A stretch of 64,000 nt of DNA, taken from Hyphomicrobiaceae bacterium (GTDB taxonomy: Bacteria > Pseudomonadota > Alphaproteobacteria > Rhizobiales > Hyphomicrobiaceae). Within the stretch, counting starts at the first letter, position 1; each line of letters opens with the position of its first letter. The stretch is taken from the NCBI GenBank assembly GCA_041397645.1, contig JAWKWE010000004.1:1674001-1738000 (forward strand), given 5' to 3'. A program made the translations under genes and the position numbers. Below the pieces are notes generated by a model. The model ran no database searches. It worked only from the letters and a program-made list of their open reading frames with translations, and was not told where the DNA came from. Shown here one piece after another: positions 44,335 to 52,904 of the stretch.

Positions 44335-44707
44335 GAGTGCGAGTCCGGATCTATCGCAGTTAGAACAGCGGCTTTGTGCCGTGATCGAAGCAGCAGTGAA
44401 GATCGTTGAAGAAGAATCGGTCGCGGTTCGCCAGCGAGGCGCAGCGGATCTGGACAAATTCATCGAGCGCAAAGGTCAAGCGTTGGTCAATCTCGACCGC
44501 CACATGAAGCTCAATCCGCAAATTAGCTCCTCTGGGGCTCTGGCGCATCATCTTCAGAGACTTCGCTCCGCCTTGGAGGAAAATCGACGCTACCTACAGA
44601 TCAATATCGATGCGGTTTCAGAGGTTGCCGAATTGATTGTGCGGGCAATCGAGACGTCTCGCTCTGACGGCACCTACGCGCAGCCGCGGGCGCACCGTGG
44701 GAAGTAA
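44324..44707 (+). CDS. flgN: FlgN-like export chaperone
   Basis: A 127-residue helical protein with a FlgN-like layout: a coiled N-terminal half (LSQLEQRLCAVIEAAVKIVEEES) and a second helix pair (LQRLRSALEENRRYLQINIDAVSEVAELIV). FlgN escorts the hook-associated proteins FlgK and FlgL to the export gate. GGGAG lies 8 bases before the ATG at 44324. The name is based on shape and locus rather than strong sequence identity. Confidence 0.6.
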   Translation: MGAESASPDLSQLEQRLCAVIEAAVKIVEEESVAVRQRGAADLDKFIERKGQALVNLDRHMKLNPQISSSGALAHHLQRLRSALEENRRYLQINIDAVSEVAELIVRAIETSRSDGTYAQPRAHRGK

Positions 44708-44709
44708 CG

Positions 44710-45156
44710 ATGATGAAGATGCTGGCTGCCGGACTGTGGGGTGTTGCGGTCGCGACGGCTACAGGGGTTGTATCCGATCGACTCGGGTTGTTCTTGCCGC
44801 CACAGTCTTCCGGAGCCACTGTGGAACAAACAGAAACGATCGTAACCGGCATCATGCGGGTTCCCATCATGGCGAACGAAAATCCGGCCGGATACGTCTT
44901 GCTTGATCTAAGCATCGACTATGACGTCGGCGCGACGGAAGCCCTCGCCGGCAAGATGAAAAGCATCGCCATCGATGAGTCTTTCCGTGCTGTCTACGAG
45001 AAGTCTGCGGCTGATTTCCGTGATGCCCGGAAGTCGGATTTGAACGGTTTGCTAAAAGAAATTGGCCACCGGATTGATGGACGCATTGCCATTCACGCGA
45101 TCAAGGATGTGCGCATCAACGAGTTCATGTTTGCACCGCCGCGCAAGTCGAGCTGA
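44710..45156 (+). CDS. Membrane-anchored protein at the end of the flagellar operon (possibly FliL-like)
   Basis: I do not recognise this 148-residue protein with confidence. A single N-terminal membrane helix (about residues 5-30) is followed by a periplasmic domain with AGYVLLDLSIDYDVGATEAL and IHAIKDVRINEFMFAPPRKSS. Size and topology resemble FliL, but a clear fliL is already present at 23775. It starts 2 bases after flgN and is the last gene of the flagellar unit. A role around the stator or basal body is inferred from place only. Confidence 0.55.
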   Translation: MMKMLAAGLWGVAVATATGVVSDRLGLFLPPQSSGATVEQTETIVTGIMRVPIMANENPAGYVLLDLSIDYDVGATEALAGKMKSIAIDESFRAVYEKSAADFRDARKSDLNGLLKEIGHRIDGRIAIHAIKDVRINEFMFAPPRKSS

Positions 45157-45183
45157 GGTGAAGGGCGTCGCCGCATGAGAGTC

Positions 45184-45207
45184 CACATCAGTTGCTGATG
45201 TGTCTTT
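45184..45207 (+). terminator. Possible terminator of the ftcR/rem-flgN unit
   Basis: An 8-bp perfect stem (cacatcag / ctgatgtg) with a 3-base loop is followed by tcttt. The T run is short, so termination may be partial. It lies 27 bases after the last flagellar gene. Confidence 0.45.
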
Positions 45208-45325
45208 GCGCAGCAGTCGCGATCTTGTCGCCTAGCAAAGACGAACCGCAAGTGCGATGGCCCCACTGTCGTCGGTAAAGCCGCGTGTTATCTCCAAGCC
45301 ACACGCCGCCACGATAGTCTGGAAT

Positions 45326-45367
45326 TACATCTAATAGATGTATTATAGCGAAACTATACACGCTATA
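45326..45367. promoter_or_regulatory. Two inverted repeats upstream of the GntR regulator
   Basis: Perfect inverted repeats lie side by side: tacatct-aat-agatgta (45326-45342) and tatagcg-N10-cgctata (45344-45367). AT-rich inverted repeats of this kind are typical GntR/HutC operators, so autoregulation is likely. The upstream ATG at 45338 lies inside the first repeat, which argues against it as the start codon. Confidence 0.5.
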
Positions 45368-45406
45368 GGTGTGTTAACCCGAGAGACAAAACGGAAGGTA
45401 AGATCT

Positions 45407-46174
45407 GTGAGATTTCAAACTGCTACCGACCCGCTTGGGCGTGCCGGTGCAAGGCCTCTCACCGCCCAGCCTCTTTATGGGCAGGTCCGCCAAGCCTTGC
45501 TCGAACACATTCGCAATGGCGCATGGATGGTTGGCGATTCTCTACCGAACGAGACCTTCCTGGCGCAGCGCTTCGGCGTGAGCGTCGGCACCATCCGCAA
45601 GGCCATCGAAGGGCTGGAAAGCAGTGGGCTGGTCAAGCGCATACAGGGGCGCGGCACTTATGTGGCCGGCATCGGTTCGCACGTCTTGAAGGAGAAATTC
45701 ACTCGGTTGCGCGCGAAGAACGGTCTCGCGCTTGTGTTTGGGTATGAACTCTTGGCGGTCGAACAAAAGGTCGCTTCACATGAGATTATGCAAGCTTTTG
45801 GTGCTCATTCTGATGCCGATGCCGATGCCGAGTTCATCCAGGTGCGCCAATTGATCATCGTCGATGGAGCGGTCGCGGGATTGGAGGTTTCTTACCTCAA
45901 GCCTGAACGTTTGCCGAAGTTCAAGTCGCAGATGAACTTCGGGCAAGATCTTTATCCGCTATTGGCCGACTACGGACTGATCGCGATCCGCGCCGACGAC
46001 GTCTTGTCGGTTAGGGCAGCGAACCCAGTAGTCGCTTCGACGCTGGTTGTGGCGCCTGGGGAGCCGATCATGCAGGTCCAGCGGATGACGTACGGCATCG
46101 ACAAGGCCCTCATTGAGTATCGGCTCTCGACCTACCGGGCGGACATTGTGAGCTATTCAGCCGACATTTGTTGA
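45407..46174 (+). CDS. GntR-family transcriptional regulator with UTRA domain
   Basis: A 255-residue regulator. The N-terminal winged helix (about 20-88) contains GQVRQALLEHIRNGAWMVGD and FLAQRFGVSVGTIRKAIEGL. The C-terminal UTRA ligand-binding domain (about 100-250) places it in the HutC subfamily. A short DADADAE repeat (from three gatgcc units) lies in the middle. GGAAGG lies 8 bases before the GTG at 45407; the longer form from ATG 45338 would overlap likely operators. The ligand and target genes are unknown; no catabolic gene follows directly. Confidence 0.85.
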   Translation: MRFQTATDPLGRAGARPLTAQPLYGQVRQALLEHIRNGAWMVGDSLPNETFLAQRFGVSVGTIRKAIEGLESSGLVKRIQGRGTYVAGIGSHVLKEKFTRLRAKNGLALVFGYELLAVEQKVASHEIMQAFGAHSDADADAEFIQVRQLIIVDGAVAGLEVSYLKPERLPKFKSQMNFGQDLYPLLADYGLIAIRADDVLSVRAANPVVASTLVVAPGEPIMQVQRMTYGIDKALIEYRLSTYRADIVSYSADIC

Positions 46175-46351
46175 TGGTTCGGAGGGCTTTGGTGCCCGAT
46201 CAACTAACGAACTTCCACTTTCTCTCTCCAACCCGAAAAATTGTGGAAACTGTCACGTTACTAGAATGTGACGCACATAGGATGCAAATCGGCGCTGGTC
46301 CCCCAGGGGGACATAAACGTCTTCAGGCCATAAAGATGGAGCCGGAAGCGA

Positions 46352-47428
46352 ATGAACGTGCTGATTGCCACGGACGCTTGGCATCCACAGATCAACGGTG
46401 TTGTTCGCACACTGCAATCGCTTGCCGAAAGCCTGCGATCGCTTGGCGTGGGATGCGCGTTCTTGACGCCCGATGGCTTTCCATCCGTTCCTTTGCCGAG
46501 CTATCCGCAGCTGCGGCTGTCTCTTCCGCGATCGCGAGAGATCGCCAGGCGGATCGAAAGTGCAAGACCTGACGCTATTCACATTGCCACAGAGGGCCCG
46601 ATAGGCATCGCAGCCCGGCGTTATTGCCTTGCGCGCGGCTTGCCTTTCACGACCAGCTTCACAACCAAATTCGCCGAGTACATTTCAGCGCGGGTCCCGG
46701 TGCCGGTTTCTTGGGGGTATGGCGTTTTGCGACGCTTTCATGCGCCCGCCGCGGTGACAATGGTTTCCACTTCGTCACTGATGGAAGACTTGAGCGAGCG
46801 GGGATTCACCCATCTGCGCAAGTGGTCCCGAGGCGTCGATGTCGCGTTGTTCAATCCTGAGAAATTCGCGCCGCTCGATCTGCCGCGTCCGATCTTCCTC
46901 AACGTGGGACGCATCGCAGTCGAGAAAAATCTTGAAGCGTTTCTCGCGCTTGATCTGCCGGGTAGCAAAGTCGTCGTCGGTAGCGGACCACAACAAGAAG
47001 ACCTTAAGGCACGCTATCGCGATGTGCATTTTTTGGGTGCGGCGAGCGGTGAAAAACTTGCAGCCTGCTATGCCGCGGCCGATGTTTTCGTTTTTCCAAG
47101 CCGCACAGATACCTTTGGGATTGTGCAGCTTGAAGCTTTGGCGAGTGGCGTCCCAATTGCAGCGTTGCCCGTCCCGGGCCCCCTCGACGTGGTTGGGGAC
47201 GCACCAGTTGGAGTTCTCAGTGAGGACTTGCAGGCCGCCTGTATCGGCGCGCTATCAATCTCGCGCAAGGCCTGTCGCGCTTACGCATTGGAATATACCT
47301 GGGAGAAGAGCGCTCGGCAGTTTATGTCCAACATAGCTGTAATCGAGGGCACGTCGCGCCGCGCGGTGGGCGGCACTTTAGGTTTCAAACCGCAGCGCTG
47401 TAACACGGGTGCCATGTTGGCCGATTAA
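46352..47428 (+). CDS. Glycosyltransferase family 4 protein
   Basis: A 358-residue GT-B fold glycosyltransferase. The N-terminal domain starts MNVLIATDAWHPQINGVVRT, a motif shared with the group that adds sugars to lipids or polyprenyl carriers. The C-terminal donor domain has NVGRIAVEKNLEAFLAL and PSRTDTFGIVQLEALASG; the usual E-x7-E pair is D-x7-E here. No signal peptide or membrane helix is present. An acyltransferase gene follows 50 bases later, so a glycolipid pathway is possible. The acceptor and sugar are not identifiable from sequence. Confidence 0.85.
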   Translation: MNVLIATDAWHPQINGVVRTLQSLAESLRSLGVGCAFLTPDGFPSVPLPSYPQLRLSLPRSREIARRIESARPDAIHIATEGPIGIAARRYCLARGLPFTTSFTTKFAEYISARVPVPVSWGYGVLRRFHAPAAVTMVSTSSLMEDLSERGFTHLRKWSRGVDVALFNPEKFAPLDLPRPIFLNVGRIAVEKNLEAFLALDLPGSKVVVGSGPQQEDLKARYRDVHFLGAASGEKLAACYAAADVFVFPSRTDTFGIVQLEALASGVPIAALPVPGPLDVVGDAPVGVLSEDLQAACIGALSISRKACRAYALEYTWEKSARQFMSNIAVIEGTSRRAVGGTLGFKPQRCNTGAMLAD

Positions 47429-47478
47429 CCGGATCGGGTTTCTTCAGTTCGAAACCAATCCGGCAAAGAAATCCCCAG

Positions 47479-48417
47479 ATGAACTATGAGTTGAGCTACG
47501 TTTCGCCGCGCGATCCTGCCTGGCAGCGTCTGTTGATGCGCGGCATCGAAACGCTTTCAGGGCGCCAAGGGCTCTTGCCAGTCTATCACCGATGGCGCGA
47601 TGAGGTTGCCGGAAAGCATCCGCAAATGATGCAAGAAGCAATGCGGATGTCGCATGTCGGTTTGGACTTGGACGCTGCGCCGAACTGGAACGTCGTCCCT
47701 GCGGATCAGCCTTTGGTAATCGTAGCCAACCACCCGTTTGGCATCGCCGACGGAATGGGGCTGCTTGCGATCGCGGAACACATCGGGAGACCCTATCGGG
47801 TGCTCGTCAACGCCGAGTTCATGAGAGTGCCGGAAATTCGCAGCATTGCGCTCCCAATCGACTTTTCAGGAGGCAGGCAAGCGCAACGCGTAAATCTGGA
47901 AAGTCGAGCGAAGGCGCGCGCACTTTTGAAAGACGGCGTGACGATTGCCGTATTTCCAGCAGGTGGTGTCGCCACCGCCGAGCGTGTCGGCGGCATCGCC
48001 GAAGAGCTCCCCTGGAAGCCTTTTGCAAGCAGCATTGTCGAGCACGCGCGGGCAAGCGTTTTGCCTGTCTATTTTCACGGCCAAAATAGCCGCCTTTTCC
48101 ATTTCATAAGCCGCTACAGCACGGCCCTGCGCGTATCGCTGCTGGTTGCCGAATTCCGGCACGCCTTGGGCAGAAACGTGCGCGCCAGCATTGGCCAACT
48201 GATGTGCTATGAGGAAATAGCCACGCTTGGTGGCCGGCGTGCGATTACAGAGGAATTATACGTTCGCGTTCATCGGCTCATGCCGGGAGCGGCAGACTTG
48301 CCGCGTGAAAATTTGCTGCCGCGTCCTCACCACGAGCGGCGCAAGTGGCCTTGGGAGCAAGCTTCCCCGCTTTATCGAAGCCGAGGCAGTTCGTTGGAAA
48401 CGATTACGACGCACTGA
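47479..48417 (+). CDS. Lysophospholipid acyltransferase family protein
   Basis: A 312-residue protein of the LPLAT/PlsC-like superfamily. The acyltransferase motif appears as VIVANHPFGIADGMGLL (the NHx4D form), and FPAGGVATAERVGG is the second conserved block. The NHPFG form resembles the COG3176 type, which includes ornithine-lipid O-acyltransferases and putative hemolysins. No strong membrane segment is visible. It follows the glycosyltransferase by 50 bases and may share its transcript. The acyl acceptor is unknown. Confidence 0.82.
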   Translation: MNYELSYVSPRDPAWQRLLMRGIETLSGRQGLLPVYHRWRDEVAGKHPQMMQEAMRMSHVGLDLDAAPNWNVVPADQPLVIVANHPFGIADGMGLLAIAEHIGRPYRVLVNAEFMRVPEIRSIALPIDFSGGRQAQRVNLESRAKARALLKDGVTIAVFPAGGVATAERVGGIAEELPWKPFASSIVEHARASVLPVYFHGQNSRLFHFISRYSTALRVSLLVAEFRHALGRNVRASIGQLMCYEEIATLGGRRAITEELYVRVHRLMPGAADLPRENLLPRPHHERRKWPWEQASPLYRSRGSSLETITTH

Positions 48418-48528
48418 CATATAGTTGTCATAAAGAGCGCCGCCGGTTGACATTGCCTGGGCAGTTGCATCCAACTGCTGCGGTTGCGAAACCTTTGAGT
48501 CTCATCCGCCATTCCAATTTTGCCGCCC

Positions 48529-49551
48529 ATGACTTCAATCCTTTCAAGCATCGTCGAATTCGCGCAAAGCCGTCCGTTGCCGGGGCTTGTGTGGGGCCTA
48601 CATTATGATGGTCAGGGAAATGTTCGCGAGCTTGCCCAAGGCGAAGCACCAGCGATGATCAACGAAGGCTGGTATTGGTTTCACTTCGGCCTCGCCGATA
48701 ATCGCACTCACATGTTGCTGAGCAAGCTTTCGAACGATGCAGCGGCGCGCTTCGTCGAAATCGGTGAAGAGACGCAGCAGATTATTTTCTCCGGAGAGAC
48801 CACCTACGGCACCATTGCAGACATGCAGCGTGGGTTGGATGGGAGCCGGGATCATTCTGGCTACATGCATTTCATTGCGGCAAACAACGTACTCATCACC
48901 GTACGGCGCAATGCACTCTATGGCGCTGGAGCGACGCGACAGCTTGTGTTGCGCGGCACGGCAATAGCGAGTGTGGAAGCTCTGTTGGAAAACATCATCT
49001 TCCAGATCATTGATGGGTTCGACCGCACGATCGAGCAGGTTGCCGAAGATGTCGATAGACTGGAGGACCGCGTCATAGCTGGCATCGTCAACGACGCGCG
49101 TGCACGCCTTGGTGCCAGCCGTCGTACGGTTGTGCGCATCCACAGGCACCTTTCTAGCCTTCGCACAATGCTGTTGCGGCTCAATCGGGACAGCAACAGC
49201 CCTGCGCCTGCAAGTTTTCTCGCCCTTGCTCAACACGTATGCCAGTACTCGGATCAACTTGAGCACGAGATCGCCAGCCTACGCGAACGCTCGCGGCTTC
49301 TGCATGATGAAATCGCGACCATGCTTGCGGAAGAAACGAACAGGCACCTTCAGGTCCTGTCCATACTCACGATCCTTTTCATTCCGCCGTCGTTTATCGC
49401 CGGCTTGTTCGGCATGAACCTCAAGGGCATGTTGTTTGACAATTCGGAGCACGGTTTCTTGATTGCGTGTCTGTTGACGGTAGCGGCATCGGCAATTGTG
49501 GCTTGGCTCTTGAAACGAAGCGGCATCATGGGGCGGCGCGATTACAGGTGA
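48529..49551 (+). CDS. CorA/ZntB-family divalent cation transporter
   Basis: A 340-residue transporter. The long N-terminal cytoplasmic domain carries the helical stalk (for example VAEDVDRLEDRVIAGIVNDA). Two C-terminal membrane helices are joined by the conserved GMN loop in SFIAGLFGMNLKG. The overall form fits ZntB, a zinc transporter driven by the proton gradient. ATG 48529 is preferred over a TTG three codons upstream. Confidence 0.88.
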   Translation: MTSILSSIVEFAQSRPLPGLVWGLHYDGQGNVRELAQGEAPAMINEGWYWFHFGLADNRTHMLLSKLSNDAAARFVEIGEETQQIIFSGETTYGTIADMQRGLDGSRDHSGYMHFIAANNVLITVRRNALYGAGATRQLVLRGTAIASVEALLENIIFQIIDGFDRTIEQVAEDVDRLEDRVIAGIVNDARARLGASRRTVVRIHRHLSSLRTMLLRLNRDSNSPAPASFLALAQHVCQYSDQLEHEIASLRERSRLLHDEIATMLAEETNRHLQVLSILTILFIPPSFIAGLFGMNLKGMLFDNSEHGFLIACLLTVAASAIVAWLLKRSGIMGRRDYR

Positions 49552-49642
49552 GAGCGGTAGAACGTTATAGGCTGTAAGATGTGACGGCAGCGAAGGGCCA
49601 TTAGCTGACACTGACGTCAGATACGCGATCTTTCCTAAAGTC

Positions 49643-50206
49643 TCACTGCGTAATCAACTGCGCGAATTGATTAAGCATTTTAGATCGATCTTTTCTGCTA
49701 CTCTTTGCAAGAATAGACTCCTCAAAGCTGAGATATGCAACAACGGCGCGCGCCCTCATCTCTGCTTCCTTGCCTTCAAAGCCCAATTCGGCGAACAGGG
49801 ACCCGACAAATGCGAGTCGGCGTCTGTCTACAGTCTTGACGATTTCCGCTATTAGTTCCGGATCCTGCGCAGCCCAGGCACGAATGCTCACATCGTAGCG
49901 GGCAAAGCGTCCCTCCGAAACGGTGCGCATTAGTGCTTTCAGTCGGTCCCGCGCCGAACCTCCGAATTGAGTGACTTGCTTCATTACGGGATCCGTGAAG
50001 CGGTCGCCCCAGAACTTGACGACGCTATGGACGAAGTCGTCGCGATCTTTGAAATGCCAGTAGAAGCTTCCCTTGGTCACGCCGAGGGCCGTGCAAATCG
50101 CATCGACCCGCAGCTTGGCTTGACCTTCCAGAGCCAGAATCTCAAGCGCCTGGGCCAGCCATTCTTCCCTGCTAAGCCGCTCATTGAAGGCATTTCTTTC
50201 CGTCAT
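49643..50206 (-). CDS. TetR-family transcriptional regulator
   Basis: A 187-residue repressor. The N-terminal DNA-binding domain (about 10-58) contains EEWLAQALEILALEGQAKLR and the recognition segment ALGVTKGSFYWHFKDRDDFV. The C-terminal ligand domain is helical. GGAG lies 5 bases before the ATG at 50206. It is divergent from an arylsulfatase with a palindromic operator between, so it probably controls both; the inducer is unknown. Confidence 0.9.
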   Translation of the reverse strand: MTERNAFNERLSREEWLAQALEILALEGQAKLRVDAICTALGVTKGSFYWHFKDRDDFVHSVVKFWGDRFTDPVMKQVTQFGGSARDRLKALMRTVSEGRFARYDVSIRAWAAQDPELIAEIVKTVDRRRLAFVGSLFAELGFEGKEAEMRARAVVAYLSFEESILAKSSRKDRSKMLNQFAQLITQ

Positions 50207-50245
50207 TCATGCTCCATACTTTTCGGTATTGGCAGCTCTCGAAGA

Positions 50246-50263
50246 CCGTACTATAAAGTACGG
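50246..50263. promoter_or_regulatory. Candidate TetR operator
   Basis: A perfect inverted repeat ccgtact-ataa-agtacgg lies between the divergent TetR and sulfatase genes, 44 bases before the sulfatase ATG. A second weaker repeat (atac...gtat) lies at about 50217-50230. The size fits a TetR dimer. Confidence 0.6.
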
Positions 50264-50307
50264 ATAGAAACACTTTATTTCAAGAGTTCATTTTTGGAGG
50301 AAATTAC

Positions 50308-51918
50308 ATGGGTAACTGCAATCTCCAAGTCTCTATCGGACTCGTCATAGACCTATTTTGGGTGATGCAGGGCAGCGCATTGGCTTTTGAGCCAGATGCG
50401 CCGTTCAGGGCGCTGCAAGAGAAGCAGGCGGCTACTTGGTCAGAAGAAGACGGTAAAATTGACAAGAAGCTTGCCGCGCTGAAGGCGCGGTTCGGCAAGA
50501 CGCCAAACATCATCTACATCCTAACCGACGATGTAGGTTGGGGTGAGCTTGGCTGGCAAGGTGGCGGCAAGCACCGCGGCGTTCCCACCCCGGAGCTCGA
50601 CCGAATGGCCTTCGAGGGCATGCGGTTCTGGACCGCCTATTCGGAGCCGTCCTGCACCCCGACCCGCGTCGCGATCAACACCGGACGCCATCCTGTCCGA
50701 ACCGGCCTGACCTCGGTCCTGTGGCCCGGAGCGAAAGAAGGACTGTCGCCGGAGGAAGTCGGCGTCGCCCAGGTTCTGTCAGACGCAGGCTACAGCACCG
50801 CCATGTGGGGCAAATGGCACATGGGCGATTTCGAAGAACATTCCCCCGAGCGGCACGGATACGACTACGCCTACTATGGCCTGTTCAACGGTGCCGTAGA
50901 CGGGTGGCCGACAGCCTACGACTTCTATAAGAAGAACATGCCGCAGCCGACCACGCCGGCGTGGTACGATTTCCCCGGTAACGAGAAGTATAAGGATATC
51001 ACAGGGATCGACATCAACATCGCCGGTTATGTCGGCGAGAAAGGAAAGGGACGCAAACCGATCGAAGGCGCAGCCGGCGTCCCTGGAGTGGGTCGCGAGG
51101 AGGCGTTCGAAAAGGAATCGATCAAGCAAATCCTCGCCTACGTTCACGATAAGGCCATCAGCGACAAACCGTTCTTCATCTATTGGGCGCCCTACGCCCA
51201 GCAAGTGCACGGTTCGGAGGAATACAAGAACGCCCCGTTCGTCGATCACGCCAACGCCCAAGCCTCTTTCATGGCCATGCACAGCGCGCAGGTCGGGCGC
51301 TTGTTAGAAACGCTGAAAAAAGAGGGCATTGCGGAGAATACACTCGTCGTCTGGTGGAGCGACAACGGACCGATGTACGGGTTCTGGCCGACCTCAGGCT
51401 ATTCCTGGCTGAAAGGCGGCAAGGGTGCGGTGACCGAGGGTGGCGTTCGGGTCCCAGCGATGGCCTGGTGGCCGGGCATGATCGCGCCGGATCAGGATCC
51501 AGTTGACATGATCCATGTCACAGACCTTTACACCACCGCGGCCCGATTGGCCGGCGCGCTCGGCAAAATGCCTTCGGACCGTGTCATCGACGGCATCGAC
51601 CAAACGGCGCTGCTCATAGACGGCGAAGGGCATGGTCGCCGCAACTACATCTTTTATTATAGCGGCGAGAATCTCGCCGCCGTGCGGTGGATGGACATCA
51701 AGGCGATCGTCAAGGGGGGAAGTCACGGCGGGCTTCCGGGCCTCGACATATGCAACGTCGTGCGCGATCCGGGCGAGCAGTTCTGCTCGATGTATCCCTA
51801 CCTGTGGGCGGTCACCCCGTTCCAGAACCTTGTGAAGACTCACTTCGATCTGATCAAGGCGTTTCCCAATCGCAAGCCGGAAATTCCAGAGGAGGCGGCT
51901 CTCACACCCCACGATTAG
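50308..51918 (+). CDS. Arylsulfatase
   Basis: A 536-residue type I sulfatase that hydrolyses sulfate esters. The formylglycine motif C116-T-P-T-R120 (SCTPTR) is intact. Metal-binding aspartates lie in LTDDVGWGE (D74, D75) and in WWSDNGP; the GKWHMGD and KGGKGAVTEGGVRVP motifs are also typical. The N-terminus is hydrophobic up to SALA (about 25) and may be a signal peptide, though it lacks basic residues at the start. GGAGG precedes the ATG. The GC is higher and the codon use different from the flagellar genes, which fits acquisition by transfer. A TetR regulator is divergent from it. Confidence 0.9.
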   Translation: MGNCNLQVSIGLVIDLFWVMQGSALAFEPDAPFRALQEKQAATWSEEDGKIDKKLAALKARFGKTPNIIYILTDDVGWGELGWQGGGKHRGVPTPELDRMAFEGMRFWTAYSEPSCTPTRVAINTGRHPVRTGLTSVLWPGAKEGLSPEEVGVAQVLSDAGYSTAMWGKWHMGDFEEHSPERHGYDYAYYGLFNGAVDGWPTAYDFYKKNMPQPTTPAWYDFPGNEKYKDITGIDINIAGYVGEKGKGRKPIEGAAGVPGVGREEAFEKESIKQILAYVHDKAISDKPFFIYWAPYAQQVHGSEEYKNAPFVDHANAQASFMAMHSAQVGRLLETLKKEGIAENTLVVWWSDNGPMYGFWPTSGYSWLKGGKGAVTEGGVRVPAMAWWPGMIAPDQDPVDMIHVTDLYTTAARLAGALGKMPSDRVIDGIDQTALLIDGEGHGRRNYIFYYSGENLAAVRWMDIKAIVKGGSHGGLPGLDICNVVRDPGEQFCSMYPYLWAVTPFQNLVKTHFDLIKAFPNRKPEIPEEAALTPHD

Positions 51919-52221
51919 ATCAGAACCGCATGACCGAACCGCCTCGGCGTCCGTATCGCCGGTCCACTTCCCTCCCCCCGAAACGGACCGGCTTTCCTTT
52001 AGCCAGGCAATCCACCGCATCGTGCGCGGCGGATCGTTAGTTCGTAGTTGTTGTCCGCTTTGGGTCTTGGTTGTGTGAGAACGCAATGGGGCGGTTACAG
52101 GCCGTTCGTTCGGGCTGATGGTAGCTTGGAATTCCGAATTCGGCGCGGTAATTCTCCAGTTCGCACTCAGATTATGCTTTGAACGCCGCAAGAAGTGTCA
52201 TCCGGGCCCAATCGGCGCCGG
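51919..52221. other. Gene-free stretch after the arylsulfatase
   Basis: About 300 bases hold no open frame that I can support and no clear hairpin. The right part borders a transposase remnant, so this may be degraded insertion-sequence end or island junction DNA. No terminal inverted repeat could be recognised. Confidence 0.4.
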
Positions 52222-52509
52222 TCAGGCGCGCACTGCCGCCATCAGTCCCCTCACTCCGACGATGTTCAGCACGCGCGTCAGATTGTAGGCGAGCACGTGC
52301 AGCGCCATTTCCGAGGCGACTCTCGGCAACGTCTTCATCAGGAAGTGGGTTGCGCCCATGCGCATCTTCATCGTGCCGAACGGGTGCTCGACAGTCTCGC
52401 GGCGACGGCGCATCGCCTGCGGGTCGATGTCGAGCCGCTCTTGCACGGCGTCGAGAACATGCTCGTGCTCCCATCGTGAGACTCGCCGTTCGTTGCTGGT
52501 CGTGCAGAC
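52222..52509 (-). pseudogene. C-terminal remnant of an IS1182-type transposase
   Basis: The reverse frame reads CTTSNERRVSRWEHEHVLDAV then RRRRETVEHPFGTMKMRMGA and a tail LAYNLTRVLNIVGVRGLM, the C-terminal end of IS1182-family DDE transposases. Only about 95 residues are left of about 450, and the match stops near 52509, so the gene is dead. The DNA to its right is unrelated on that strand. It marks past mobile-element activity next to tRNA-Lys. Confidence 0.75.
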
Positions 52510-52691
52510 CATCACGGCCGCCTACAATCTGGAAGTGGCGAACGCTGCCCGGCGCAAGGCCGCGCACGAGGCAGGGCTTGCGTAAGTCGCCCAGCGCGAT
52601 AACGCACTGTCACGCAGCGCTTAGTGGTTGCCCAATGGTTGCCCGCGCCTCTACGAAGCGCTGCCCACTTTTGATATGTCCTTGAAACAAT

Positions 52692-52767
<76 letters not shown>

Positions 52768-52808
52768 GCCGGCCAACCCCGGACCATACGGCCTTTCAGG
52801 ATGGCAAA

Positions 52809-52829
52809 GGGGCCCTCGAACAGGGCCCC
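52809..52829 (-). terminator. Probable terminator after rodA
   Basis: A perfect 8-bp GC stem (ggggccct / agggcccc) with a 5-base loop is followed on the minus strand by only three T's. It lies between rodA and the tRNA-Lys gene, which are transcribed the same way. Confidence 0.5.
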
Positions 52830-52904
52830 GGTCGCGTGCGTCTAGCATCGCTAGGGGGGCTTGTCCAGCCCGCCCGTGAAATTGTCCCAAACCACCGGGA
52901 ATCT

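Noticed and set aside
45813..45831. Triple gatgcc repeat
   Set aside because: It is a short in-frame repeat inside the GntR gene (DADADAE) with no sign of being a separate element.
51394..52191. 265-residue open frame on the minus strand
   Set aside because: Most of it is antisense to the arylsulfatase, and the free N-terminal part has no protein-like pattern.
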